Shown piece by piece: positions 7,189-14,898 of a stretch of DNA of 20,519 nt. A program made the position numbers and the translations under genes. This DNA is from Armatimonadota bacterium. Lineage in GTDB: Bacteria; Armatimonadota; Fimbriimonadia; Fimbriimonadales; Fimbriimonadaceae. The DNA lies in contig JAEVZK010000023.1 of NCBI GenBank assembly GCA_023392285.1, positions 1 to 20,519 on the forward strand, read 5' to 3'. The notes under the pieces were generated by a model. That model did no database searches and was not told the origin of the DNA. It saw only the letters and a program-made list of their open reading frames with translations. Every line of letters begins with the position of its first letter. Positions within the stretch are counted from its first letter, which is position 1.

Positions 7189-7596
7189 ATGTTCAAGCTG
7201 CTGGCTTTATGCTGTCTTTGGGTCATGCTGTTGGCAGTTGCCACCGCTCAGGGCCCTGCGGGGAAAGTGACTCAACCCTCAAAAGCTTCGGTGATCCTTA
7301 GCCGGATAACCAAAGAACAGGCTTCCGCTAAAACGAAGTATCTCAAGATCGCCCCGAAGCACGGCAAAGCTTATGACGATGCCAAGGCGTACTACATCGA
7401 GGCAACGCTAGCATTGGCGAACTTCTATATGGAGCAAGAGAACGGCTTGCGTCCGAACGTGAAATATCCGAGAGCCCTTCATTTCTACAGGGAAGTTCTC
7501 AAAACTGACCCAAAGAACAAGCAAGCCAAAGATGCGGCCAACATGATCGTCGCCATTTATAAATCCATGGGCCGCAAAGTGCCGGGTGAAGGCTGA
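7189..7596 (+). CDS. Small secreted protein with a TPR-like helical region
   Basis: This is a 135-residue exported protein. The signal peptide is clear (MFKLLALCCLWVMLLAVATA, cleavage near ATA-QG). The mature part has two to three amphipathic helices with tetratricopeptide-like spacing, including AYYIEATLALANFYMEQE and 'ALHFYREVLKTDPKNKQAKDAANMI'. The latter looks like a single TPR unit with its usual 'DPxN..A' turn. No catalytic residues are visible. It begins 12 bases after the DUF4350 stop on the same strand and may be read through from that operon, or use its own -10-like TATGCT. It probably acts as a protein-interaction adaptor in the periplasm. This is inference only. Confidence 0.75.
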   Translation: MFKLLALCCLWVMLLAVATAQGPAGKVTQPSKASVILSRITKEQASAKTKYLKIAPKHGKAYDDAKAYYIEATLALANFYMEQENGLRPNVKYPRALHFYREVLKTDPKNKQAKDAANMIVAIYKSMGRKVPGEG

Positions 7597-7616
7597 TCTC
7601 CAGCGCGGAGCCGCTT

Positions 7617-7622
7617 TACAAT
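7617..7622 (+). promoter_or_regulatory. Putative -10 element (TACAAT)
   Basis: TACAAT lies 51 bases before the GTG at 7674. This would give a normal leader containing the purine-rich GAAAGAAGG site (7662-7670). No convincing -35 was found. Confidence 0.35.
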
Positions 7623-7673
7623 GAGCGGACAAATCCGAGCCCTGAGCAACGGAATGCCATCGAAAGAAGGTTC

Positions 7674-9476
7674 GTGTGCGTGGCAGTCGTGGTGGCGGTG
7701 GTGCTCGCCGCCGTCCCTTACGTTTTCGGCTTACTCTCGACTCCTGCGGGTGCCCGGTACTTAGGATATCAATACAACTTAGATGACCACATGGTCTATT
7801 CCGCTTGGATGCGGCAGGCCATGGAAGGTCGGTTCTTCTTCGATAACCGCTTTACAACAGATCCACAGCCCGGCTTGACCGTGAACCTCTATTTCCTCGT
7901 TCTCGGAAATATCGCAAGGGTCGTCGGTTTAGCTGGGGCTGCCACATTAAGCCGACTTTTCTTCTCAGGTCTGTTCATCATCCTGCTCTATCGCCTTGTG
8001 AGACGACTAGCCCCTTCCGTGTACACCACGCGAATCTCGATCACCTTGGTCGTGTTAGGTGCAGGCCTCGGCTTCTTGGTTTGGCATAACTTCGGCCAGG
8101 CTCTCGTCCGGCCAGAGGCAAAGCCGCTCGGCTTTCTCACCTTTGGCACTCTCCCCGCTGATGTTTGGCAGCCGGAAGGATTCGTCTTCCCTTCGATGCT
8201 GACGAACGGCCTCTTCATGGTCAGCTTGTGCCTGATTCTCTTCATCTTTGATTGCGCACTGCAAGCAGAAGACTCGTGGAAATCCGTGCTTCCGGGAACC
8301 GTTGCTCTCGGTCTATTGATGAACATCCACAGCTATGATGTTCTGATCGTTGCCGCGGCTTTGATCGGGCTGGCGATCATGCAGGCTACTCGTAAAGCCT
8401 TACACAAGGAATGGATCGCACGAGTTCTGGTGATTGGGGCTGGCGCGCTGCCTGCAGCCCTATGGTTTATCCACGTTTTGGCTAATGACCCTGTTTTTCA
8501 GGCGAGAGCCGCCACGCCAACTTACACAGAAGGTTTTCGCCAGGTGTTCGCTGGCTACTGCCTCCTCATTGTGTTTGGCCTTGGAGGGTTGTGGATCTGT
8601 GCAAAAACCTCGAAGGAGCGTGCTGGGCTTGCGATCTATTCAGCCGTCCTCGTGATCTTGCTCCTCCTGCCCATTCCGTCGTCGGGCTATTTTCTCGGAG
8701 CCGCTCCTTGGTTGGTCTTAGTTGTCGCGACTGTTGCGGCGCTATTTTTGATTGCTGGCGACGATAAGATAAGCAATCTCGTGATTTCCTGGGCTTTCTT
8801 GGGAGTCGTATTGATCTACTTCCCTGCCCTTTTCCAGCGCAAGCTCATGGAGGGCCTCTCCATTCCCTGGGCGCTTTTGTCTGGCCTTAGCATCAGTTCG
8901 TTCCTGCGAGACCGCGAGCGAAATTCACGGAACTTAGCGACGGTGCTGGTGGTACTGATCTTCAGCGCAACCTCGATCCGCTGGCTCTTTCGAGAGTTGA
9001 CGTTCATTCGCAGCAACAAGGTCTCCAATACGACGCTCCACCCAATTTTTCTTTCTCGTGATGCTCACGAGATCATCGATCAATTGGCGAAGGAAACTGG
9101 CCGCAAGGTGGTGTTGGCCATGCCTGGAATTTGGAATCCAAGCGTCAACAGCGATGGCGAAGCAATTCCTGACGAGTTTGGCCAACCTGTCATCCCTGAC
9201 CTTAACCCAATTATTTCCGGCTTGACCGGCTCCTATACTTACGCTGGCCACTGGAGCGAAACGCCCAATTACCTGGAGCGCCGCAACGAAGCGACTCGCT
9301 TCTTCATGCGGGGAGAGTCCGACCAGCAGCGAGAGGAATTCCTCCAAAAGACGGGTGCAACTTACATCGTCGCGCCATCCGCAGAAACCTATGGACAATC
9401 CTTCGCCGACCTCAGCAGCTTGGGTCAGGTGATTCACCTCGGCAACCAATTCATCCTGATAAAAGTTCGGCTCTGA
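7674..9476 (+). CDS. GT-C-like polytopic membrane protein (putative glycosyltransferase)
   Basis: The product is 600 residues, with about 10-12 hydrophobic segments over residues 1-440 and a soluble C-terminal domain. After the first helix an external loop contains NLDDHMVYSAWMRQA, with an acidic pair at residues 37-38, then FFFDNRFTTDPQPG. Acidic pairs in the first loop are the hallmark of GT-C fold sugar transferases that use lipid-linked donors. The C-terminal part has TGSYTYAGHWSETPNY at about 518-533 and a terminal segment like those of membrane GTs of unknown specificity. Substrate and product cannot be told. The GTG at 7674 follows GAAAGAAGG; the GTG at 7680 is an alternative. It converges on metX with six bases between stops. 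It could also be a non-catalytic GT-C relative. Confidence 0.7.
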   Translation: MCVAVVVAVVLAAVPYVFGLLSTPAGARYLGYQYNLDDHMVYSAWMRQAMEGRFFFDNRFTTDPQPGLTVNLYFLVLGNIARVVGLAGAATLSRLFFSGLFIILLYRLVRRLAPSVYTTRISITLVVLGAGLGFLVWHNFGQALVRPEAKPLGFLTFGTLPADVWQPEGFVFPSMLTNGLFMVSLCLILFIFDCALQAEDSWKSVLPGTVALGLLMNIHSYDVLIVAAALIGLAIMQATRKALHKEWIARVLVIGAGALPAALWFIHVLANDPVFQARAATPTYTEGFRQVFAGYCLLIVFGLGGLWICAKTSKERAGLAIYSAVLVILLLLPIPSSGYFLGAAPWLVLVVATVAALFLIAGDDKISNLVISWAFLGVVLIYFPALFQRKLMEGLSIPWALLSGLSISSFLRDRERNSRNLATVLVVLIFSATSIRWLFRELTFIRSNKVSNTTLHPIFLSRDAHEIIDQLAKETGRKVVLAMPGIWNPSVNSDGEAIPDEFGQPVIPDLNPIISGLTGSYTYAGHWSETPNYLERRNEATRFFMRGESDQQREEFLQKTGATYIVAPSAETYGQSFADLSSLGQVIHLGNQFILIKVRL

Positions 9477-9482
9477 GCACGC

Positions 9483-10574
9483 TTAAAACGTGCATTCAAG
9501 GAACTTCCGCACTAGCGCCCCCTGAATGTCGCCATCGAGGAGAAAGGCGTCGTGCCCCAGAGGACTGTCGATGATCTCATGGGAGCTCCGAAGTCCAGCC
9601 GCACGGGCGAGCTGATGCAAATGTTCGCTCTGCTCCGGCGCATAAAGCCAATCGGTGGAGAAGCTGGTGAATAGATAATCCGAGTGGCTGCCCGCCAGAG
9701 ATTCACACTCGTAGTAGTCGATTGCCTTGGTCAAATAGATGAGCGAGTTGGCGTCGAATCGCTTCGTAAACTTGTCCCCCTGATAGTTTAAGTAGCTTTC
9801 CACCGCAAATTCGGTTTTGAGATGATAGTCGGGGGCTTCTTTGTCTTGAAGCTGACGGCCAAACTTCAACCTAAAAGCAGCTTCGCTTAGGAAGCTCAGG
9901 TGGCCAATCATACGAGCGACAGCGAGCCCGTCGACGGGGCCATCTTCCTCAGCGTACAGGCCCTCGTTCCACTTGGGATCTCGCATGATCGCCTGGCGAG
10001 AGGCCTCGTTGAAGCCAATTTGCTTGGCGTTGTGAGCCGCGCAACTGGCGGTGATCCAGGCGCTCCTCACTCGGCTTGGCTGTTGCACCGTCCACTCCAA
10101 TGCCTGCATTCCCCCCATGCTGCCTCCGCAAACCATGAGGAGCTTTTCGATTCCGAGATGATCGAGCAAACGGGCCTGCACCTCAACCATGTCCTCGACT
10201 AGGATTAAGGGAAAACGGGTCCGGTACGGCTTGCCATCAGGAGCGATTGATGCTGGCCCGGTTGTACCTTGGCAGCCCCCAAGAGCATTCGTGCCGATAA
10301 CGAAAAGCTTGTCGGTGTCGATTGCCTTGCCCGGCCCGATCAGTCTGCTCCACCAGCCGATGCAGTGACTATCGCCGCTTAGCGCATGGCAAACCAACAC
10401 GGCATTACTGCGATCTGAGTTGAGTTGGCCGAAGGTTTCGTAGGCTACCGTGACGCTCTGGAGATACCCTCCGGCCCGGCAATCGAGCTCGCCCACATGC
10501 GCGTACTGTCTCCCATCACCCGCCGAAGAGGTTCGCTCATTTTCTTCGAACAGGGCAGGATCGACCGGATTCAC
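9483..10574 (-). CDS. metX: Homoserine O-acyltransferase (MetX family)
   Basis: This is a 363-residue alpha/beta-hydrolase-fold enzyme that acylates homoserine with acetyl-CoA or succinyl-CoA in methionine synthesis. The nucleophile elbow CGGSMGGMQALEW places Ser152 as the catalytic residue. Asp308 (in STDWLYAP) and His341 (in PLGHDAFLL) complete the triad. VTVAYETFGQLN and ALSGDSH are typical early MetX motifs. The acyl donor cannot be told by eye, since acetyl- and succinyl-specific members share this fold. The start is a GTG at 10574 with a TAAACT hexamer 6 bases upstream and no ribosome binding site. It lies 31 bases after pilT2, so it could be read through from the pilT unit or from its own promoter. 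Confidence 0.93.
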   Translation of the reverse strand: MNPVDPALFEENERTSSAGDGRQYAHVGELDCRAGGYLQSVTVAYETFGQLNSDRSNAVLVCHALSGDSHCIGWWSRLIGPGKAIDTDKLFVIGTNALGGCQGTTGPASIAPDGKPYRTRFPLILVEDMVEVQARLLDHLGIEKLLMVCGGSMGGMQALEWTVQQPSRVRSAWITASCAAHNAKQIGFNEASRQAIMRDPKWNEGLYAEEDGPVDGLAVARMIGHLSFLSEAAFRLKFGRQLQDKEAPDYHLKTEFAVESYLNYQGDKFTKRFDANSLIYLTKAIDYYECESLAGSHSDYLFTSFSTDWLYAPEQSEHLHQLARAAGLRSSHEIIDSPLGHDAFLLDGDIQGALVRKFLECTF

Positions 10575-10580
10575 ATCGCG

Positions 10581-10586
10581 AGTTTA
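10581..10586 (-). promoter_or_regulatory. Putative -10 element (TAAACT) before metX
   Basis: On the minus strand TAAACT is 6 bases before the GTG of metX, in the short gap after pilT2. A weak -35-like GTGAAC lies 17 bases further upstream, inside the end of pilT2. This suggests metX has its own leaderless promoter. Confidence 0.4.
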
Positions 10587-10605
10587 CTTTCCCACCTGGC
10601 GCAGT

Positions 10606-11862
10606 TCACTCCCGCCGGTAACCCGGCCGATTGGGTTGTCCGCGCACCGGTCCCTGCTGGACCGGGTTCTCTTCTTCTTGCTTCGGCTGCGATGGAGCGG
10701 AGAGAGGATCATTCGGATTGGATGGAGAGCCTGAAGAGTGCCCCCGATAAACAGGCACGTTACCCGGAGCCGGGGCCTGCGGCTGAGCTTGAGCCGCGCG
10801 ATCGAGCGCCATCATTCGCTCAAATTCAAATGGATCTTTGGCGCGCGCTTTGGCATCTTCCATCTCGACTAGCCCCCGCTCCACAAGCGAACCAAGCGAC
10901 TGGTCGAGAGACTGCATTTTTGCTCGTGCACCAGTTTGGATAAGGGAGTTGATCTGGTAAGACTTTGCCTCGCGTATTAAATTGCGCACTGCCCCGTTTG
11001 CGACTAGCACCTCGAAGGCGGCCACACGTCCACGTCCGTCTTTACGCTTCACCAGAGTCTGAGAGACCACCCCAACCAAGTTCACGGATAGCTGCATTCG
11101 CACCTGCTGCTGCTGATGCATCGGAAAAACGTCGACAATGCGGTCAACCGTCTGAACCGCATCGACCGTGTGCAAGGTGGCAAAAACGAGGTGGCCCGTC
11201 TCTGCTGCGGTGATCGCGAGGTGAATGGTTTCGAGATCGCGCATCTCACCCACCAGAATGACATCCGGGTCCTGACGAAGCACGTATTTCAAGGCATTGC
11301 TAAATGAATTCGTGTCCACTTCTAATTCGCGTTGGTTGATGAGCGACTTTTTATCGTCGTGAACAAACTCAACCGGATCTTCGACCGTGACAATATGTTG
11401 CGCCTGCTCAGTGTTGATTTTGTCGATCATCGCCGCCAACGAGGTCGACTTCCCCGATCCGGCGGGGCCGGTAACCAGAACAAGTCCCCGAGGCCGGTTG
11501 ATGAAGTCGTAGCAAGCGGCCGGCAACTGCAAGTCCTCCATCGTTGAGAGGTTATATGGAATCACACGGAATGCACCTTGGAGCACATTGCGCTGCTGAT
11601 AAAGATTGCCCCTAAAGCGACTGATGCCCGTGAGCTCATAGGCAAAATCCAATTCGAGTCCCTCTTCGAACCTACGAATCTGCTCAGGACGGAGCATCTT
11701 ATAAAGCTCTTCGCTGAGCTCTTCCGGCGTGAAGTGAGGTACGTCGAGGGGCTGCAGATCTCCGTGAATTCTCACGTAAGCCTTGCCGGTGTCGGCCTTA
11801 AAGTGCAAGTCAGATCCTTGCATTTCAACACACTGCTTCAAGAACTCATCAATGGGCCGCAT
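10606..11862 (-). CDS. pilT: Type IV pilus retraction ATPase, second PilT paralogue with Pro/Gln-rich tail
   Basis: This is a 418-residue PilT-family motor ATPase that powers pilus retraction at the inner membrane. Residues 1-120 form the N-terminal domain (GSDLHFKADTGKAYVRIHG). The Walker A motif is GPAGSGKST at 132-140 and the Walker B motif is DVILVGEMRD at 200-209 with Glu206. The His box is ATLHTVDA at about 228-235, and the PilT signature AVRNLIREAK is at 291-300. The family usually ends near residue 350. This one adds about 65 residues rich in Pro, Gln, Ser and Gly, probably disordered. The start at 11862 has GAGGTG at good spacing and overlaps the end of the upstream pilT by 14 bases, implying coupling. 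The gene is clearly paralogous to its neighbour at both protein and DNA level. Confidence 0.92.
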   Translation of the reverse strand: MRPIDEFLKQCVEMQGSDLHFKADTGKAYVRIHGDLQPLDVPHFTPEELSEELYKMLRPEQIRRFEEGLELDFAYELTGISRFRGNLYQQRNVLQGAFRVIPYNLSTMEDLQLPAACYDFINRPRGLVLVTGPAGSGKSTSLAAMIDKINTEQAQHIVTVEDPVEFVHDDKKSLINQRELEVDTNSFSNALKYVLRQDPDVILVGEMRDLETIHLAITAAETGHLVFATLHTVDAVQTVDRIVDVFPMHQQQQVRMQLSVNLVGVVSQTLVKRKDGRGRVAAFEVLVANGAVRNLIREAKSYQINSLIQTGARAKMQSLDQSLGSLVERGLVEMEDAKARAKDPFEFERMMALDRAAQAQPQAPAPGNVPVYRGHSSGSPSNPNDPLSAPSQPKQEEENPVQQGPVRGQPNRPGYRRE

Positions 11863-12940
11863 GGGTCACCTCTACCAATCCTTCTTTCGATGCACGACGA
11901 GTGAACTCGCTAGGATTCGAGCATTTGGTCACCGCATGCTCATAATCGATCACGCCCTGTCGCAAAAGCTGTAGGAGCGAGAGATCGAGCGTCTGCATCC
12001 CGTGTTCCTGTCCCCCTTCAATGTCGCTCGGCAGTTGGTGAGTTTTCCCGCCCCGGATGAGCTGGCGGATTGCCGGAGTAGCAATCATGACCTCAAAAGC
12101 TGCAACTCTTCCCTCACCATGCTTTGTCGGAAGCAGAGTTTGCGAAACCACCGCCTGCAGCGTAACGCTGAGCTGAGTACGGATTTGCGCCTGCTGGTCT
12201 GGGGGGAAAACGTCGATGATCCTGTCGATGGTCTGAGCGGCATCGACCGTGTGCAGGGTGGATAACACGAGGTGTCCAGTCTCCGCGGCAGTGATGGCGA
12301 GTTGAATGGTTTCCAAGTCTCGCATCTCACCGACGAGGATCACATCCGGGTTTTGGCGCATCACGTGCTTCAGAGCGTCCGCGAAGCTGTGGGTGTCGGT
12401 TCCGAGTTCGCGCTGATTAATAATCGCCTGCTTGTCTGGATGCACATATTCGATGGGGTCTTCAACGGTCATAATGTGCGATCGCCGACTTTCGTTGATG
12501 TGGTTGATCATTGCCGCTAACGAAGTTGATTTTCCGGATCCAGTAGGCCCAGTCACAAGAATCAGCCCGCGTGGGAGGAGCGCCAACTTTTTCGTAATTT
12601 GCGGCAGGTGAAGATCATCGATCGTGCGCACTTTGAAAGGGATCACCCGGAAAACAGCCCCAATATTGCCTCGCTGCCAGAACATGTTCACCCGAAATCG
12701 GGCCGCGCCGGGCACGTTGTAAGACAGATCGACTTCTTTAAAAGAGTACAGCCGTTCTTTGCGCTCCTCGCTTAGAATGTCGAGCAGCATGTTTTTCTGA
12801 TCCTCAGCGGAAACGATGGAACCCACGGATTGCAAGTTGCCGTGAATGCGCATTACCGGGGCCTTGCCAGCTTTCAGATGCAGGTCGCTGGCATTGCGAT
12901 CGACCAGATCGCGTAGCAGATTGTCAATCGTAGCAGTCAT
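11849..12940 (-). CDS. pilT: Type IV pilus retraction ATPase, first PilT paralogue
   Basis: This is a 363-residue PilT-family ATPase. NASDLHLKAGKAPVMRIHG (about 16-34) opens the N-terminal domain. The Walker A motif is GPTGSGKS at 131-138 and the Walker B motif is DVILVGEMRD at 199-208 with Glu205. The His box is STLHTVDAAQT, and the PilT-specific AIRQLIRGGK is at 290-299. It drives pilus disassembly, hence twitching, together with a pilus machine not encoded in the window. I chose the ATG at 12940 (MTATIDNLL) rather than the in-frame ATG at 12961, because a TATGAT hexamer at 12950-12955 lies between them and would place the transcript start after the upstream ATG. The terminator at 13006-13030 isolates it from the bon gene, so it heads its own unit. 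Confidence 0.93.
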   Translation of the reverse strand: MTATIDNLLRDLVDRNASDLHLKAGKAPVMRIHGNLQSVGSIVSAEDQKNMLLDILSEERKERLYSFKEVDLSYNVPGAARFRVNMFWQRGNIGAVFRVIPFKVRTIDDLHLPQITKKLALLPRGLILVTGPTGSGKSTSLAAMINHINESRRSHIMTVEDPIEYVHPDKQAIINQRELGTDTHSFADALKHVMRQNPDVILVGEMRDLETIQLAITAAETGHLVLSTLHTVDAAQTIDRIIDVFPPDQQAQIRTQLSVTLQAVVSQTLLPTKHGEGRVAAFEVMIATPAIRQLIRGGKTHQLPSDIEGGQEHGMQTLDLSLLQLLRQGVIDYEHAVTKCSNPSEFTRRASKEGLVEVTHAAH

Positions 12941-12949
12941 GCTACGAAT

Positions 12950-12955
12950 ATCATA
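12950..12955 (-). promoter_or_regulatory. Putative -10 element (TATGAT) before pilT
   Basis: On the minus strand TATGAT lies 9 bases before the chosen ATG at 12940, downstream of the bon terminator. The transcript would have little or no leader. The -35 region (TGCCCA, 17 bases away) is poor. Confidence 0.5.
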
Positions 12956-12992
12956 AGGCATCCGCGAGAATTTGGGCAGGTTCTTCCCGACA

Positions 12993-13030
12993 AATCAAGA
13001 CAAAAGGCGAGGCATCCAGGATGCCTCGCC
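12993..13030 (-). terminator. Rho-independent terminator after the BON lipoprotein gene
   Basis: GGCGAGGCATCC (13006-13017) and GGATGCCTCGCC (13019-13030) form a near-perfect GC-rich stem of at least 11 bp with a 3-base loop. On the minus strand the stem is followed by TTTTGTCTTGATTT. It lies 35 bases past the stop of the bon gene and before the pilT promoter. It is the clearest terminator in the window. Confidence 0.88.
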
Positions 13031-13064
13031 GAGTTCGCCGCCAAGTCGCGGCGTACGCTCAAAT

Positions 13065-13490
13065 CTAGTCGACTGAGCCGATCTGGAGTTGGTTATCGAC
13101 GGTATAGTCCTTCCCGACCTGACCTTCTGCGATCTTTTGAGCCTGATCTTTCGCCTCTTGATTGGCAACGGTTCCCTTCAAGATCACCTTCTTATCGACC
13201 GTATCGACGTTCAGATCCTTGATCTTAAGGTCGTGCGCTGCGGAAATTGCGGCTCGAATCTGCCCGGTCATGCCACTATTGTCGATCGCTTGGCCAGCCT
13301 CTTGAGCGCCATCTTTGATGGCTTCGCCCGTGTTCTGCGCGTCTGTCTTTATTGCGTCCCCCGTTTGAGACGTCGCCTTCGACATCGTGTCTCCCGCCTG
13401 GTCGTACTTATCGCGTGCCTCTGGCGAGCAGCCAGAAAGACCGAGGCCGAGAAGGGCCATGCTTAGGCCCAGCAATGTAAGTTTTTTCAT
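13065..13490 (-). CDS. BON-domain lipoprotein with 11-residue repeats
   Basis: This is a 141-residue lipoprotein. The signal peptide MKKLTLLGLSMALLGLGLSG ends in the lipobox LSGC, with the lipidated Cys at 21. Residues 30-73 are four consecutive 11-residue units of the form 'x-x-T/A-G-D/E-A-I-K-x-x-A', for example SQTGDAIKTDA and QNTGEAIKDGA. Such periodicity is seen in amphipathic LEA- or apolipoprotein-like helices. Residues 76-141 are a BON domain (IRAAISAAHDLKIKDLNVDTVDKKVILKGTVANQEAKDQA), a fold that binds membranes or phospholipid in OsmY-type stress proteins. The ATG at 13490 has GGGAG eight bases upstream; the open frame further upstream is not needed. It is likely an envelope-stress lipoprotein. 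That is inference. Confidence 0.88.
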   Translation of the reverse strand: MKKLTLLGLSMALLGLGLSGCSPEARDKYDQAGDTMSKATSQTGDAIKTDAQNTGEAIKDGAQEAGQAIDNSGMTGQIRAAISAAHDLKIKDLNVDTVDKKVILKGTVANQEAKDQAQKIAEGQVGKDYTVDNQLQIGSVD

Positions 13491-13567
13491 CTTGTTTCTC
13501 CCACTTAATCCTGTTGAGCTTTCGCTCGATGGATGAGCCTTGGAGCGGCCATGCCATCTGGATGTGG

Positions 13568-13600
13568 GACTTGCGGGCATGTATGCATGTTCCGCAAGTC
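13568..13600. repeat. 9-bp inverted repeat between the pilB-like and bon genes
   Basis: GACTTGCGG (13568-13576) and CCGCAAGTC (13592-13600) form a perfect 9-bp stem around 15 bases that contain an ATGCAT palindrome. It lies 14 bases past the pilB-like stop. No T-run follows on either strand, so it is not a standard terminator. It could stabilise the mRNA end or bind a regulator. Confidence 0.6.
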
Positions 13601-13613
13601 TAGTGCACAAGTT

Positions 13614-14888
13614 CTAATCGACCGCTTGCGTGTAGACCGCTTTAAGGACTTCGTCGGGCGTAGTCCAGCCCGCCATGGCCTTTGCTCTTCCGTCCTCCAA
13701 CATCGTTCGATAACCTTGCTTTCGCGCGGCCTCGGCAAGTTGAATGTAATCCTGCTTCTTCGCGATCGCAGCTCTGAACTCGGGCGTTCCAAGGATGAGT
13801 TCAAAGACGCCAATTCGGCCTTTGTAACCAGTGCCGCGACACTCGGCGCATCCTTTGCCTTTAGCGAACGTGGCTTTTTCCAGTTCTTCGGGCGTCAGGC
13901 CGAGCATGTCGATCTCATCTTGAGTCGGCGTGTACCGTTCGCGACACTTTGGACAGTTCAGCCTGACTAGCCGTTGCGCCAAAACCGCGATAAGGACTCC
14001 CGCGATCAGGTATTCCTCGGCACCCATGTCGACCATTCGACCGATGGTTTCGACGGCATTGTTCGTGTGAAGGGTTGAGAGGACAAGGTGACCCGTCAGT
14101 CCCGCTTGAATCCCAATCGCCAGAGACTCTGGGTCGCGCATTTCACCCACCATCATAATGTCCGGGTCTTGGCGGAGAAACGAGCGCATTACCTTGGGAA
14201 ACGGCGTCTTCTCCGTAACCTGCACCTGGGCGATGTTCTGCTCGTATTCGTACTCGATGGGGTCTTCGACCGTCACGATATTTCGCTTCTTCGCGTCAAG
14301 CTGGTGCAACGAGGCGTAAAGTGTCGAGGTCTTTCCCGAGCCAGTAGGACCCGTAACCAAAATCAAGCCGTATGGCACCTGAATCGCGCGCTTCCACTTC
14401 GCCAGGACGTCTTCGGGCATTCCCAGGCGCGGCAGCTCGACCTTCATGGCGAGAGGATCGAGCAGACGCATCACGAACTTCTCGCCATTCAGACATGGGA
14501 TGCATGAGGCGCGAGCGGAGAGGCGGCGACCGTTGTACTCCATGTCGATGCGGCCGTCCTGCGGCTCACGATACTCATCGATCTGCATGCCGGAAGCCAG
14601 TTTCAATCGCGCCAAGACGTTCGAAGCCATATCGGGAGGTATTTGCCCGTTATCCATCAACTGCCCGTCTTGGCGAAAACGAATCTTTAGCTGCTCTCGC
14701 TCCGGCTGCAGGTGAATGTCGGACGTGCCGGTGTCTAAAGCATTCATGAAAACGGAGTCGACGATGCCGACGGCGATCGAAGTTTCCTCTCCGCCCATGT
14801 CGCGGCTGGCGCCCTGTTCTCGAAGTATCAGGCGGAATTTCTTATTCGCGCCCCAGTTGGTCTGTGCGTAATCCGTCGTTGAAGGCAT
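13614..14888 (-). CDS. PilB/GspE-type secretion ATPase without the N-terminal domain
   Basis: This is a 424-residue ATPase of the pilus-extension/type II secretion family. SDIHLQPEREQLKIRFRQDG (about 56-75) starts the N2 domain. The Walker A motif is GPTGSGKT at 180-187 and the Walker B motif is DIMMVGEMRD at 243-252 with Glu249. The His box is STLHTNNA at about 271-278. The tetracysteine zinc site is Cys312, Cys315, Cys347 and Cys350, which separates it from PilT. Typical PilB/GspE proteins are 500-570 residues with an N-terminal MshEN/T2SSE_N domain that binds the platform protein or c-di-GMP; that domain is missing here. No pilin or platform gene is adjacent. TATACT lies 10 bases before the ATG at 14888, and there is no ribosome binding site. 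Confidence 0.92.
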   Translation of the reverse strand: MPSTTDYAQTNWGANKKFRLILREQGASRDMGGEETSIAVGIVDSVFMNALDTGTSDIHLQPEREQLKIRFRQDGQLMDNGQIPPDMASNVLARLKLASGMQIDEYREPQDGRIDMEYNGRRLSARASCIPCLNGEKFVMRLLDPLAMKVELPRLGMPEDVLAKWKRAIQVPYGLILVTGPTGSGKTSTLYASLHQLDAKKRNIVTVEDPIEYEYEQNIAQVQVTEKTPFPKVMRSFLRQDPDIMMVGEMRDPESLAIGIQAGLTGHLVLSTLHTNNAVETIGRMVDMGAEEYLIAGVLIAVLAQRLVRLNCPKCRERYTPTQDEIDMLGLTPEELEKATFAKGKGCAECRGTGYKGRIGVFELILGTPEFRAAIAKKQDYIQLAEAARKQGYRTMLEDGRAKAMAGWTTPDEVLKAVYTQAVD

Positions 14889-14898
14889 GAGCTATCGC

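Noticed and set aside
9477..9493. GCACG/CGTGC hairpin between the GT-C-like gene and metX
   Set aside because: The stem is only 5 bp, overlaps the metX stop and has no T-run on either strand, so I do not call a terminator.
10425..10943. 172-codon plus-strand open frame over metX and pilT2
   Set aside because: It is antisense to two well-supported genes, has low-complexity composition and no recognisable domain; it arises from the codon bias of the real genes.
13006..13030. The 12-bp palindrome as a possible protein-binding operator
   Set aside because: The T-rich stretch after it on the minus strand and its place just past a stop codon make a terminator the better explanation.
13491..13610. 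40-residue upstream extension of the BON lipoprotein
   Set aside because: The signal peptide with lipobox and the GGGAG ribosome binding site place the start at 13490; the extension is not signal-like.
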